From the NCBI RefSeq assembly GCF_037992945.1, contig NZ_CP150304.1, forward strand, positions 685,501 to 749,500: 64,000 bases of DNA. Reading direction: 5' to 3'. The notes beneath the pieces were generated by a model. The model was not told the origin of the DNA, searched no databases, and was given only the letters and a program-made list of their open reading frames with translations. The stretch comes from Peribacillus sp. FSL E2-0218 (GTDB taxonomy: Bacteria; Bacillota; Bacilli; Bacillales; DSM-1321). Positions within the stretch are counted from its first letter, which is position 1. Each line of letters begins with the position of its first letter. A program made the position numbers and the translations under genes. Of this stretch, positions 50,968-59,648 are shown one piece after another.

Positions 50968-52146
50968 ATGGTCAGCATGCTTCCATCTGAAAAAGTCCGA
51001 AAATTCAAAACAGGAATATTCACAGAGCTTTCCGGGCGCAAGCAGGAAGCGATGAAACGAGGAGTGGATGTTATCGATTTGAGTGTAGGAAGTCCTGATC
51101 TACCACCGCCTGATTTTGTCATGGATACGCTTGTCAAGTATGCCCAGGATATTAATTCCTACGGATATACGTTAACGGGAACGCCCGAATTCCAGGAGGC
51201 TGTGCGATATTTTTATCAAGCCCGTTACGGAGTGGAACTGGATGAAGAGAAGGAAGTCCTTCAACTGATGGGATCCCAGGATGGCCTGGCACACTTGGCA
51301 ATGGCGATGATAAATCCGGGAGATTATGTGCTTGTGCCGGATCCGGGATATCCCATTTACGAAGCTAGTGTAAAGCTTGCCGGTGGAATCATACATCCGA
51401 TGCCGCTTACAGCAGAGAATGAATTCCTGCCGCAGCTTAACGAAATCTCTGAGGAAATAGTGAAAAAAGCAAAGATGATGATCATTAGTTATCCCGGAAA
51501 TCCAGTCACAGCCCTGGCTGATGAAAGCTTTTTCGCAGAAGTGATCGCGTTTGCGAAAAAGAACGATATACTGGTGGTTCATGATTTTGCCTATTCCGAA
51601 TTGATTTTTGATGATCATCCCCAAATTAGCTTCATGTCGATCCCAGGTGCCAGAGAAGTGGGAATTGAATTCAATTCACTTTCGAAAACATTTAATATGG
51701 CCGGCTGCCGCATTGGATACGTAGTCGGCAATAGCGATGCGTTGAACATATTGGGAACATTGAAATCACATATTGATTATGGAGTTTTTTATCCTATCCA
51801 AAAAGCTGCCGCAAAGGCGCTTACTTCCAACTTTTCATTGCTATCCGATCAGGCTCGGGAATATGAAAGACGTCGGGATGCCTTGATAGCAGGTCTTGCA
51901 AAAGCTGGGTGGCATGTGCCGAAAACATCCGCCACCATGTTCATTTGGGCCCGGATTCCAGCAGGGTGGAAGTCTCGCGATTTTGCCTATGCCTTGATTG
52001 AAAAGGCAGGAGTTACCGTTGTCCCAGGAGATGCTTTTGGGAAACAGGGCGAGGGTTATGTGCGAATGGCTTTGGTCCAGCCACCCGAGCGATTGAAAGA
52101 AGCGGCAGAACGGATAGGACTGTTCCTGGAGAAAAATCGATTGTAG
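50968..52146 (+). CDS. PLP-dependent class I aminotransferase
   Basis: A 392-aa fold-type I aminotransferase. DLSVGSPDLPPPDFV near residues 34-48, SYPGNPVTALAD near 170-181, DFAYSELIFDD near 204-214 and the PLP lysine in SLSKTFNMAGCRIGY near 235-249 are visible. It resembles Bacillus transaminases annotated as aspartate/LL-diaminopimelate aminotransferase-like. Preferred substrates cannot be read from sequence. A frame starts at 50953, but ATG 50968 has GGAGGGG at 6-7 nt. Confidence 0.85.
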   Translation: MVSMLPSEKVRKFKTGIFTELSGRKQEAMKRGVDVIDLSVGSPDLPPPDFVMDTLVKYAQDINSYGYTLTGTPEFQEAVRYFYQARYGVELDEEKEVLQLMGSQDGLAHLAMAMINPGDYVLVPDPGYPIYEASVKLAGGIIHPMPLTAENEFLPQLNEISEEIVKKAKMMIISYPGNPVTALADESFFAEVIAFAKKNDILVVHDFAYSELIFDDHPQISFMSIPGAREVGIEFNSLSKTFNMAGCRIGYVVGNSDALNILGTLKSHIDYGVFYPIQKAAAKALTSNFSLLSDQAREYERRRDALIAGLAKAGWHVPKTSATMFIWARIPAGWKSRDFAYALIEKAGVTVVPGDAFGKQGEGYVRMALVQPPERLKEAAERIGLFLEKNRL

Positions 52147-52217
52147 GGAACATATTGGATAAGCTTATGAGTATCATCGACCGGTGTGCTGGCGATCGCT
52201 CACTAGTACATTGATAA

Positions 52218-52256
52218 AGAAAGAACGTCAATCAACGATTGAACGTTCTTTTTTTG
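52218..52256 (+). terminator. terminator after aminotransferase
   Basis: AAAGAACGT and ACGTTCTTT with inner CAATC/GATTG pairing, followed by seven T residues. Confidence 0.85.
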
Positions 52257-52266
52257 TTGCTAATAG

Positions 52267-52497
52267 TCACTTACTTTTCATCACTCGATTCGAAATGAAA
52301 TAGGCCATTACAGCTGAGAGCGCAGACATTATCATGACAGGCAATTGCGGCTGTGAAACCATACCGGGAGAACCGGCGATAGGAGTTGCCCCTGAAAAAT
52401 CAGGAGTATATGCAGCAGTTAGAATCAGTCCGGATATCACTTGTAATATCGTGAATAACAATAGGAAACTAATTGTAAAGAAAAGATACTTCTTCAT
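52267..52497 (-). CDS. small two-TM membrane protein, 76 aa
   Basis: TM helices at about residues 3-27 and 52-70, joined by a Pro/Gly/Ser-rich loop. ATG 52497 is 8 nt from GAGGAGG; the upstream GTG 52506 overlaps the ribosome site. No family recognised. Confidence 0.65.
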   Translation of the reverse strand: MKKYLFFTISFLLLFTILQVISGLILTAAYTPDFSGATPIAGSPGMVSQPQLPVMIMSALSAVMAYFISNRVMKSK

Positions 52498-52965
52498 ATG
52501 TTTCACCTCCTCTATTACATACGGATGACTTCCATGGAAGTTCCTTTAATTTACATTTTGTTATTGAGCGCCTCATAAATGTCCAAGCTTATTTACATTA
52601 GGAAAGTATAAAATGCCTTATATAGAGTATCAAGGGCTTGAAGCTGTTACTTACTTATTGAAATGGGGGAATCTGTAGACAAAAGAGGCCGCATCCGATT
52701 ATTAATATAGAGTGCAGTGCATTGGAACGGTCGGAGTCCCATTCAGCAAAACTGTGGGAAATGGCGTTTCCTTCCTTGTTTTCATGAAGGTTCTAGCGTT
52801 TTCCAACCCTACTTGGGGGATTAAGAGAGAGGGAATTTGAAAGAGATTAGAGCGATAGATTATATGATGCATTTCCCGAACGGAAAAAGGACAAGCCGCA
52901 TACTATATAGCAAGTCCGGATGCTTAATGAAACGGGCTTAATATGATAGATAGGGGGGCATGGCA
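52498..52965. other. intergenic stretch without supportable gene
   Basis: About 470 bp. Short frames only, none with both ribosome site and coding-like composition. No strong hairpin or repeat seen. Confidence 0.5.
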
Positions 52966-53238
52966 ATGATCAACTGGAAAGTGCGCCTTAAGAATCCAAC
53001 GTTTATATTCACGGTTCTCCTTCCTGGGCTTTTGTTATTGGTACAGATGGTTGCGGCGTTCATAAACAATTTCATTCACCCAATCGGCTTTACCATTAGT
53101 GATGATGCATTGAGCGGGGCTTTGGGCATCATCAACTTTATAGCCATTACATTCTTTGGGGTCGGCGGTGTGATCGATCATACCACTAAAGGGCTAAGTG
53201 ATAGCGAGAATGCTCGAAGTTATGATGAACCTAAATAA
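52966..53238 (+). CDS. phi-LC3-family holin, orphan
   Basis: A 90-aa protein beginning MINWKVRLKNPTF, the conserved N-terminus of phi-LC3/Hol44-type holins. It has a TM helix near residues 14-35 and a second hydrophobic part before GVGGVIDHTTKGLSDSxxA, the typical C-terminal signature. ATG 52966 is 7 nt from GGGGGG, while ATG 52960 is too close. No endolysin or other phage gene is adjacent, so this is a domesticated or stranded holin. Confidence 0.85.
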   Translation: MINWKVRLKNPTFIFTVLLPGLLLLVQMVAAFINNFIHPIGFTISDDALSGALGIINFIAITFFGVGGVIDHTTKGLSDSENARSYDEPK

Positions 53239-53264
53239 TGGTACTCCATTGAAGATATAGAAGG

Positions 53265-53312
53265 AACCAGATAACACCGTTCAGGTTACACACGGTAGTT
53301 ATCTGGTTTTTG
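53265..53312 (+). terminator. terminator after orphan holin
   Basis: AACCAGATAAC (53265-53275) pairs with GTTATCTGGTT (53298-53308), with an inner ACCG/CGGT extension, then a T-run. Confidence 0.85.
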
Positions 53313-53418
53313 TGTTTTAAGATGCTGGAAACGAATTGTGGATGTTTTTGACATGAAAACGAAAAAGGCAACATACATTTAAAATCGTGGTTCATTTTCA
53401 GTTTGGGGAGGAAAAAGA

Positions 53419-53898
53419 ATGAGTTATCGTTTACCAGTTTCAAAATGGCTCGGGGCCATCGTTTTACTTGTGGCTTTATTGGGGGCATTCGTATTAAGTC
53501 CTGCCAATGCTTCAGCGTCCATCAATTATGGTGATGAAGTTGCCGCGTTGGCAAAGAAGCATGTGGGAAGCTCTTATAAATATGGAGGGACGACACCAAA
53601 AGGGTTCGATGCGAGTGGTCTGACCCAGTATGTATATAAAAATGCCGCGACAGAATTGAAGATTCCGAGAACTAGCGTCGATCAATATAAAACGGGCAAA
53701 GTCATACAACAAAAAGATTTAAAAACAGGAGATTTGGTGTTTTATGCCACAGGTAAGAAAGGGCAGGTTAGTTTTGTGGGAATCTATTATGGAAATGGCA
53801 CATTTATCGGGGCCACATCCAAAGGAGTCAAGGAAGTGAAAATGATAGATAAGTATTGGAAGGAAAAATATATCGGCGCAAAACGGGTCATTAAGTGA
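53419..53898 (+). CDS. secreted NlpC/P60-like protein without catalytic residues
   Basis: A 159-aa protein. A signal peptide (residues 1-33, ending NASA) is followed by one NlpC/P60 domain: YKYGGTTPKGFDASGLTQYVY at about 53-73 and LKTGDLVFYATG near 100-111. In active enzymes the first motif reads DCSG; here it is DASG. The HVGIY motif reads FVGIY, and the third catalytic position of FIHA reads FIGA. All three catalytic residues are therefore replaced while the fold is kept. It is probably a cell-wall-binding or regulatory pseudoenzyme. GGGGAGG precedes ATG 53419. Confidence 0.85.
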   Translation: MSYRLPVSKWLGAIVLLVALLGAFVLSPANASASINYGDEVAALAKKHVGSSYKYGGTTPKGFDASGLTQYVYKNAATELKIPRTSVDQYKTGKVIQQKDLKTGDLVFYATGKKGQVSFVGIYYGNGTFIGATSKGVKEVKMIDKYWKEKYIGAKRVIK

Positions 53899-53925
53899 CT
53901 ATGTAACGTTTGAAGCACCATAAGG

Positions 53926-53958
53926 AAAAGGAGCCTCGAATTTTCGATGCTCCTTTTT
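53926..53958. terminator. bidirectional terminator
   Basis: AAAAGGAGC (53926-53934) and GCTCCTTTT (53949-53957), with inner TCGAA/TTCGA pairing, between convergent genes. Confidence 0.85.
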
Positions 53959-53962
53959 CTAT

Positions 53963-54499
53963 TCATTCAATGATAATATCGGTTAAGACAACATTGCCAT
54001 TGCGAACTTTTATTACCGCCATCGAAGGACTAGTCAATGCACGCGACTCCATTTGCTTTGCTTTTTCCTCTGATGCGAAATAATTGTCCAGGCCGTATTT
54101 AATCTGGATGCTTGTTGCCTTTTTCAATTCATAAGGAATTTGCAATTCCCCTTTTAGGTACATTCCTTTGCTTGGTTTCTTTTTCGTTACGGAATCGACT
54201 TCATATAGTCCGCTGCCGTCTTGTTTCAAGCGTACATAGACCTTTTTATAATCTCCCATATTCCTTGCTTTGAACTCGGATTTGATCGAATCGGCAAGTT
54301 GGGAAGGCTGGACCGTTTCAATGTCATATTCGAGGGCTACATAGCTGCCCCTAAACAAGTCTGTCGGATCGACGGGGGCCGTTTTGATTTTGATTTCTTC
54401 TCCCGTCATTGTTGTCAAGAACGGAGGAAATGCCAAAATCAATAGAATCAAGACCGGTATGGAAAAAACGATGAATGGTTGGAATGCTGAATTATTCAT
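53963..54499 (-). CDS. GDYXXLXY-domain membrane protein
   Basis: A 178-aa protein with an N-terminal TM helix (about 8-28). The family box appears as FRGSYVALEYDIE near residues 48-60 (GDY replaced by GSY). The frame runs from 54601, but ATG 54499 has AAAGGAGG. GDYXXLXY proteins are encoded next to DUF2157/DUF4401 membrane proteins, as here; the genes overlap by 8 bp. Function unknown. Confidence 0.8.
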   Translation of the reverse strand: MNNSAFQPFIVFSIPVLILLILAFPPFLTTMTGEEIKIKTAPVDPTDLFRGSYVALEYDIETVQPSQLADSIKSEFKARNMGDYKKVYVRLKQDGSGLYEVDSVTKKKPSKGMYLKGELQIPYELKKATSIQIKYGLDNYFASEEKAKQMESRALTSPSMAVIKVRNGNVVLTDIIIE

Positions 54500-55550
54500 G
54501 GAGATGGCCTCCTTTTTTTCGTTGATTTTCAAAGAAAAAGCCAAACCCGATAAGCATGATGCCGCCGATGATGAATGTAAGCGATTTTGGCAAAAAGTCA
54601 AAGGAATCGAGATAATATCTGAAGATCAATGCACATATAATCACGATGCTGGTCAAACTGCCTTTTAGAATCAGATATAGCAGGAAAACAAAATAAGCTA
54701 AAGGGAACCAAATCGAAAACTCAAAGGTAAGGAATAGTGCCGTAATGCCATGTAAGATGTGCCCTTGGATGTGAATGACGTTTCGTAATCCAGGTGTAAC
54801 CGGGATGAAAGCCAGCAGGATTCCGAGCACAAACAGGATGGAAAGGACGATCGTATTCGAGTTTTCCAAATCAAGCTTCGGCACGAATTCCATTAGAAAT
54901 AGGGCGATGGTATTGATGGCTAATGCATTAATGAAAAAGGCAGGATACTTAGGGTAATTGAATTTTTTCAATAGGATGTATAAAGCCGGTAAAAACACAA
55001 TGATGGCTAACGGATAAGATGTTTCATCAAGGAATATACTTCCATTGATATAAATGAACAGCAGGAACGAAGTAAAAAGGAGGATGAAAACATCCTTTAA
55101 GTAGTAGCAAATGAATACCGTTCCGATGGCCCACAATAGGAAGGAACTATTGAAATTGATGACAATGTTGAACATTTGTTCAATTAGGAAGATCCCAGCC
55201 CCGAATATTAAGATACCGACATAATGCAGGCTTCTTGCTGTTTTGGGATAGCGCAGCTGCCACTTTACACCAGCAACGTTCACTCCAATCAAGCACGCAA
55301 TGATAAGCAGGAATTTCACGACTTTATCTAGATAGATCCAGTTACTGGCTACGAAGGTCAAAACGCCCAAACCTAACAGCAATGCCCCGATGGACAAGAG
55401 AATGGTGACGAAGCTCATATTCCCTTTCACGGCATAGGAATCTAACATCTTCTCTTTTTCTTGCTCGGAGATGATTCCTCCCTCTTCAAGGTAATTGAAC
55501 TCATTTTTTAAAAAATCGAATTGCTTTTTCGTTATTTCTTTATGACCCAA
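54492..55550 (-). CDS. DUF2157 membrane protein
   Basis: About 352 aa. N-terminal soluble helix region with ITKKQFDFLKNEFNYLEEGGII (DUF2157 head), then nine or ten TM helices, with FVASNWIYLDKVVKFLLI near 70-87 typical of the family. TTG 55550 is 7 nt from GAAGGGGG, so I prefer it to GTG 55568, which has no site. Partner of the GDYXXLXY protein. The 1318-aa protein at 59649 has a related head and core, so the two may be paralogues. Confidence 0.8.
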   Translation of the reverse strand: MGHKEITKKQFDFLKNEFNYLEEGGIISEQEKEKMLDSYAVKGNMSFVTILLSIGALLLGLGVLTFVASNWIYLDKVVKFLLIIACLIGVNVAGVKWQLRYPKTARSLHYVGILIFGAGIFLIEQMFNIVINFNSSFLLWAIGTVFICYYLKDVFILLFTSFLLFIYINGSIFLDETSYPLAIIVFLPALYILLKKFNYPKYPAFFINALAINTIALFLMEFVPKLDLENSNTIVLSILFVLGILLAFIPVTPGLRNVIHIQGHILHGITALFLTFEFSIWFPLAYFVFLLYLILKGSLTSIVIICALIFRYYLDSFDFLPKSLTFIIGGIMLIGFGFFFENQRKKGGHLHE

Positions 55551-55669
55551 AATAATTCCCCCTTCCACATTTTACTATTATACAATGTATTCTCTCCCAC
55601 CCTCGAATAGATGTTGTTATTTTCCTTCTACCCTCAATGAAAGGAATATAACTAATTTTTTTTAGTACC

Positions 55670-55698
55670 TTGCAATAAACAATACCGTGTGGTAAATT
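55670..55698 (+). promoter_or_regulatory. candidate promoter of the padR operon
   Basis: TTGCAA (55670-55675) and TAAATT (55693-55698) are 17 nt apart. AT-rich dyads (for example CAGTACTG near 55728) between promoter and gene may be the PadR operator. Confidence 0.4.
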
Positions 55699-55781
55699 AT
55701 TTGCATAAGATGTATTGTTTGATGATCAGTACTGTTTATTGAACTATACCTTAAGATTCCTAAATGAGGAGTGATGGGTCC

Positions 55782-56102
55782 ATGAATGTACAATTTAAGA
55801 AGGGTGTCCTCGAGCTGTGTGTTCTCGTTTTATTAGATAAGCAGGACCGTTACGGCTATGAGCTCGTACAGAAGATTTCAGATCAGATCGAGATATCGGA
55901 AGGGTCCGTATATCCGCTTTTAAGACGGTTGACGAAGGAAGAATATTTCACGACTTATTTGCAAGAATCGACGGAAGGCCCTCCGCGTAAGTATTATAAG
56001 CTTACGGACAAAGGCCGGGATTACCTTCAAGAGTTGCTGACGGAATGGAATGAATTTTCCAATGGAGTCAATCAATTAATCAAGGAAGGTGTGAGCCAAT
56101 GA
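55782..56102 (+). CDS. PadR family transcriptional regulator
   Basis: A 106-aa winged-helix regulator: FKKGVLELCVLVLLDKQDRYGYELVQKI (residues 4-31), GSVYPLLRRLTKE near 44-56 and PPRKYYKLTDKGR near 69-81 are PadR signatures. ATG 55782 is used; the upstream ATG 55764 overlaps AGGAGTG. It overlaps the DUF1700 gene by 4 bp. PadR proteins of this operon type usually repress their own operon. Confidence 0.92.
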   Translation: MNVQFKKGVLELCVLVLLDKQDRYGYELVQKISDQIEISEGSVYPLLRRLTKEEYFTTYLQESTEGPPRKYYKLTDKGRDYLQELLTEWNEFSNGVNQLIKEGVSQ

Positions 56103-56650
56103 ATAAAGAACAGTTTTTAAAACAGTTGAATGACTCTTTAACAAGGCTTTCATTAGAGGAGCGGCAGGATATCCTGCAGGACTACGAAGAATATTTCACA
56201 ATAGGGATGGAGCAAGGAAAGACAGATCAGGAAATTTCCGCATCGCTCGGGAATCCTAAACAGATTGCCAAGGAACTGCTGGCCACCTATCATCTTGGCC
56301 AAGTCGAACAAACCACTTCTGCCGGTAATGTCATGAGGGCGGTTTGGGCCGTCATTGGCTTGGGCTTTTTCAATCTCGTCATCGTATTGGGTCCTTTCAT
56401 AGCACTGGTTGGAGTCGTCCTTGCAGGCTGGGCATCGGCGATAGCATTCATTCTTGCTCCGGCCGCCGCATTGCTTAACCTTATAGTGAGCAGCTTTCAA
56501 TTATTTGATTTGTTCTTCTCATTGGCATTATGCGGGCTTGGGATTTTCATGGCCATGGGGATGTTTGTCGCTACGAGAGCCCTGACGAAGGGGTTCATTC
56601 GTTATTTGAAATTTAACGCATCCCTTGTGAAAGGTGGTTTGAAAAAATGA
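56099..56650 (+). CDS. DUF1700 (HAAS-domain) membrane protein
   Basis: A 183-aa protein. The N-terminal HAAS-type head (FLKQLNDSLTRLSLEERQDILQDYEEYFTIG, about 6-36, with LGNPKQIAKELL) is followed by four TM helices. It is the middle member of the common PadR-DUF1700-DUF4097 set. Function unknown, possibly a membrane sensor with the DUF4097 protein. Confidence 0.9.
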   Translation: MNKEQFLKQLNDSLTRLSLEERQDILQDYEEYFTIGMEQGKTDQEISASLGNPKQIAKELLATYHLGQVEQTTSAGNVMRAVWAVIGLGFFNLVIVLGPFIALVGVVLAGWASAIAFILAPAAALLNLIVSSFQLFDLFFSLALCGLGIFMAMGMFVATRALTKGFIRYLKFNASLVKGGLKK

Positions 56651-57441
56651 TCAATGTTAAAAAGTTATCGGTCATAGCTCTTGTTTTGTTTTTGATTGGA
56701 GCAATAGGGAGTGCGTTTACGTTTTCCCAAGTGACGAATCAGAGTGCGACGACAGAGGTAAAGACGATTTCGGATGTCGTGACGAACATAAACATCTCTG
56801 CTGACAATGCCACCGTCGAGATCATCCGGACGAAGGGTCAGGAAACCAAGGTAGAGCTGGTTTCAAAAGGGGTGGAGAACTCCAAACTGGATTTCACTGC
56901 AGATGTGGATGGTAAGAAGCTAACCGTGAAATTGAAAAATCAGCTTACCTTTAGCTTTGGTTTCCATATTCAATCTCTACATCTAAAGGTTTATGTGCCC
57001 GAGAGAGCGTATAAATCCTTAGCAATCAAATCCGACAATGGTAAAGTGAAAATATCGGATATGAAAAGTGAATATGTGAAAGTGAAATCGGAAAATGGCC
57101 GAATCGAATTAAATGAGATACTTGCGAAAAAAGTTGAAGTGAATTCTTCGAATGGAGCGGTGGAGCTCGATCATGTTGAAGGTGAACTGGTTGGATCCTC
57201 GAATAATGGCAAAATCATGCTGATTACAAAAGACTTGGATAGGAAGATCGATCTCGAAAGCGATAACGGTAAAATCATGATTCAAACGGAAAATGAACCG
57301 ACAAATACGACTTTCGATGTCTCGGTCGACAATGGTAAAATCGATATTCTTGGCAAGTATGAGGGCAGTACTGTCATTGGCAAGGGTGAAAACCTGGTGA
57401 AATTGGAAACGAATAATGGGAAAATCGAAATAACGAAATAG
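56647..57441 (+). CDS. DUF4097 adhesin-like beta-helix protein
   Basis: A 264-aa protein. A signal/anchor helix (residues 8-25) precedes a right-handed beta-helix made of about seven (S/D/N)NGK-type rungs (SDNGKVKI, SENGRIEL, SSNGAVEL, SNNGKIML, SDNGKIMI, VDNGKIDI, TNNGKIEI). Extracytoplasmic; function unknown. It overlaps DUF1700 by 4 bp and is followed by a terminator. Confidence 0.9.
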   Translation: MINVKKLSVIALVLFLIGAIGSAFTFSQVTNQSATTEVKTISDVVTNINISADNATVEIIRTKGQETKVELVSKGVENSKLDFTADVDGKKLTVKLKNQLTFSFGFHIQSLHLKVYVPERAYKSLAIKSDNGKVKISDMKSEYVKVKSENGRIELNEILAKKVEVNSSNGAVELDHVEGELVGSSNNGKIMLITKDLDRKIDLESDNGKIMIQTENEPTNTTFDVSVDNGKIDILGKYEGSTVIGKGENLVKLETNNGKIEITK

Positions 57442-57450
57442 CAATCAATG

Positions 57451-57480
57451 AAAAAGCCGGCCAAAAGAAGTCGGCTTTTT
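57451..57480 (+). terminator. terminator after DUF4097 gene
   Basis: AAAAAGCCG (57451-57459) and CGGCTTTTT (57472-57480) form the stem, followed by CCC. The T-run is part of the arm. About 340 bp without a gene follow. Confidence 0.75.
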
Positions 57481-57822
57481 CCCTATGGGGCCTGTTTATA
57501 TTTCCAGATTTTGAATTATGGTAATACAGGTTTAAGGATGAACCAAATACGGAAGCCACTATTTGCTGAAACAAGGTGCCGGGGATGACGGGAACTGCAT
57601 CGGCGACCGGAAAATAGGCAACAGCAAGGGCGGCACCTGCGGAGAATTCGATTCCAGCTGGGGAACAATCCTTTCTCATCTGTAAATCAACTAAGAGAGA
57701 AACAGGGAAATTCAGATCATGACAGAGATGCTCGCCGTTTTTCCGCTTGTCAATCTACCATGGAAGGGAGAATGTACTAGAGGAGGGTAAGGGGGCAATG
57801 GCTGATACAATCCGATCTTCCC

Positions 57823-57996
57823 CTACTTTAATTTTTTCATAATATGATAGATCGTGACTTGCATTCCTGTGATACCCACAATCAATAGGGCTATTATGAT
57901 GAACGGTCCTGAATCCTCATCTAAGCCGAATAGTAAGAGAAGGAATAAACCTGCACTTACGCCTAAACCCAGGATCATGTTCAATAGGAGCTTCAT
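57823..57996 (-). CDS. small two-TM membrane protein, 57 aa
   Basis: ATG 57996 follows AGGGGAGAGTGCCT. The 57 residues form TM helices at about 4-23 and 31-50, with an acidic turn (LDEDSG) and a basic end (MKKLK). It is below common calling limits, but the ribosome site and composition are convincing. Function unknown. Confidence 0.65.
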   Translation of the reverse strand: MKLLLNMILGLGVSAGLFLLLLFGLDEDSGPFIIIALLIVGITGMQVTIYHIMKKLK

Positions 57997-58215
57997 AGGC
58001 ACTCTCCCCTAAAGGTTTTTTGCTTACATTATAAAATAGTTTTAAGGCCATTGCATAATCATCCGTTAATTTCCTCCACTTGACGGGGCAAATCGATGCT
58101 TATTGTCATATTGGGGTTTTCTTTATATATATTTAGGTACACGAAATAAATCGTTGGCTTCTTGCAACCATTTTTAGTAAACTGGCAAAGACAATTATAC
58201 TTAGAAGGTGAAGGG

Positions 58216-59412
58216 ATGAAGGAAACTTTAGTCGATGAACGGGTACGGGGTGCTGACAAGATCTGGACACGGGACTTTATCATGATCTGTTTAGCAAACC
58301 TTTGCATTTTCATGGGGTTTCAAATGACGATGCCTACGCTGCCGCTGTTTGTTGAGCAGCTTGGCGGGGATGATCGCCTTGTAGGGGCTGTGCTTGGCAT
58401 TTTTACTTTTTCCGCCCTGCTAGTTCGGCCAATCGCAGGAAGGTTATTGGAAACGAAGGGAAGGCGCATCGTTTTTCTTGTTGGTTTAGCCATTTTTGCT
58501 TTGTCGGTGGGTTCCTTCGGCTTCATGGGGAGCATAGGTTTATTATTCATGATGCGGATTATACAGGGTGTAGGGTGGGGATTTTCTTCAACGGCCTCAG
58601 GGACGATCGCTTCTGATATAATCCCTGCGAAACGACGCGGTGAAGCGATGGGTTATTACGGTTTATCGGGAAACTTAGCATTGGCCTTCGGTCCATCCTT
58701 GGGGCTTTTCCTCGCCGCGGTTTTACCATTTCAAGAGTTGTTCCTGATCTGTTCAGTACTCGGTTTACTTGCCATCGTTACAGCGTCACTTATTCGATAT
58801 CAAAAAGTGGAAAGAGATCCATCAACGGCAGCGGTGGCCAAAAGGTTCGATGTTTATGAAAAAAGTGCCATCCATCCATCGTTGCTCATTTTTTTCATAT
58901 CCGTCACTTTTGGTGGAATTGCCACCTTCCTCCCGCTTTATACAGCGGAAAAAGGCGTAGATGGAATCCAGTGGTACTTTTTGGTGTATGCAACGGCCCT
59001 GATGGTAACAAGATTATTCTCGGGCCGTTTATATGACAGAAGGGGACATCGAGCCATCTTCATACCTTCGACAGTGCTCATCATGGCTGGGATGCTGCTG
59101 TTGGCATGGATGCCTGGTGAAGCGGTCCTTTACCTAGCGGCAGTGCTTTATGGATTTGGGTTCGGTTCGGTTCAGCCGGCGCTTCAGGCATGGTCGATTG
59201 AAAAAACGCCACCTAACCGGAAGGCGATGGCAAATGCCACGTACTTTTCCTTTTTTGACCTTGGAGTGGGCATGGGCGCCATCTTGTTCGGGCAAATAGG
59301 CTATCTTTTTGGATATAGGAGTATCTATATTACAGCAGCATTTTCGATTTTCATTTCCATGATCGTTTATTTATTGATTATCAAAAGTGAGAATAAGCTG
59401 AGCTCCCTGTAA
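58216..59412 (+). CDS. MFS transporter
   Basis: A 398-aa transporter with 12 TM helices. It has an MTMPTLPLFVEQLGG-like end of TM1, GAVLGIFTFSALLVRPIAGRLLETKGRR (motif A) near 56-83, GVGWGFSSTASG near 117-128, and KTPPNRKAMANATYFSFFDLG in the C-terminal half. Similar to B. subtilis YwoG/YfkL-type efflux proteins; substrate unknown. The frame runs from 58162, but ATG 58216 is preceded by GAAGGTGAAGGG. Confidence 0.82.
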   Translation: MKETLVDERVRGADKIWTRDFIMICLANLCIFMGFQMTMPTLPLFVEQLGGDDRLVGAVLGIFTFSALLVRPIAGRLLETKGRRIVFLVGLAIFALSVGSFGFMGSIGLLFMMRIIQGVGWGFSSTASGTIASDIIPAKRRGEAMGYYGLSGNLALAFGPSLGLFLAAVLPFQELFLICSVLGLLAIVTASLIRYQKVERDPSTAAVAKRFDVYEKSAIHPSLLIFFISVTFGGIATFLPLYTAEKGVDGIQWYFLVYATALMVTRLFSGRLYDRRGHRAIFIPSTVLIMAGMLLLAWMPGEAVLYLAAVLYGFGFGSVQPALQAWSIEKTPPNRKAMANATYFSFFDLGVGMGAILFGQIGYLFGYRSIYITAAFSIFISMIVYLLIIKSENKLSSL

Positions 59413-59488
59413 GAACTGGGGGCTCTTGGTTCGCCCCTTGATAAGCGAGTGCTTTTAGTGGAAAGGAGCGGCCAAGTCGCCACCTTTC

Positions 59489-59527
59489 AAAAAAGGATGA
59501 CTTCTAGTGGAGTCATCCTTTTTTTTT
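59489..59527 (+). terminator. terminator after MFS gene
   Basis: AAAAAAGGATGACT (59489-59502) and AGTCATCCTTTTTT (59511-59524), a 14-bp stem with T-run. Confidence 0.92.
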
Positions 59528-59648
59528 ATCTGTTCGTTTTAACCGGCATCATCCTGAATATTTAAAAAATGGAAAAAGTTTGTTATTATCGTAAGGAGCA
59601 TATACATAGGATGATTAAAGGTCTTAGTGAAGGAGGGGGAATCTTGGA

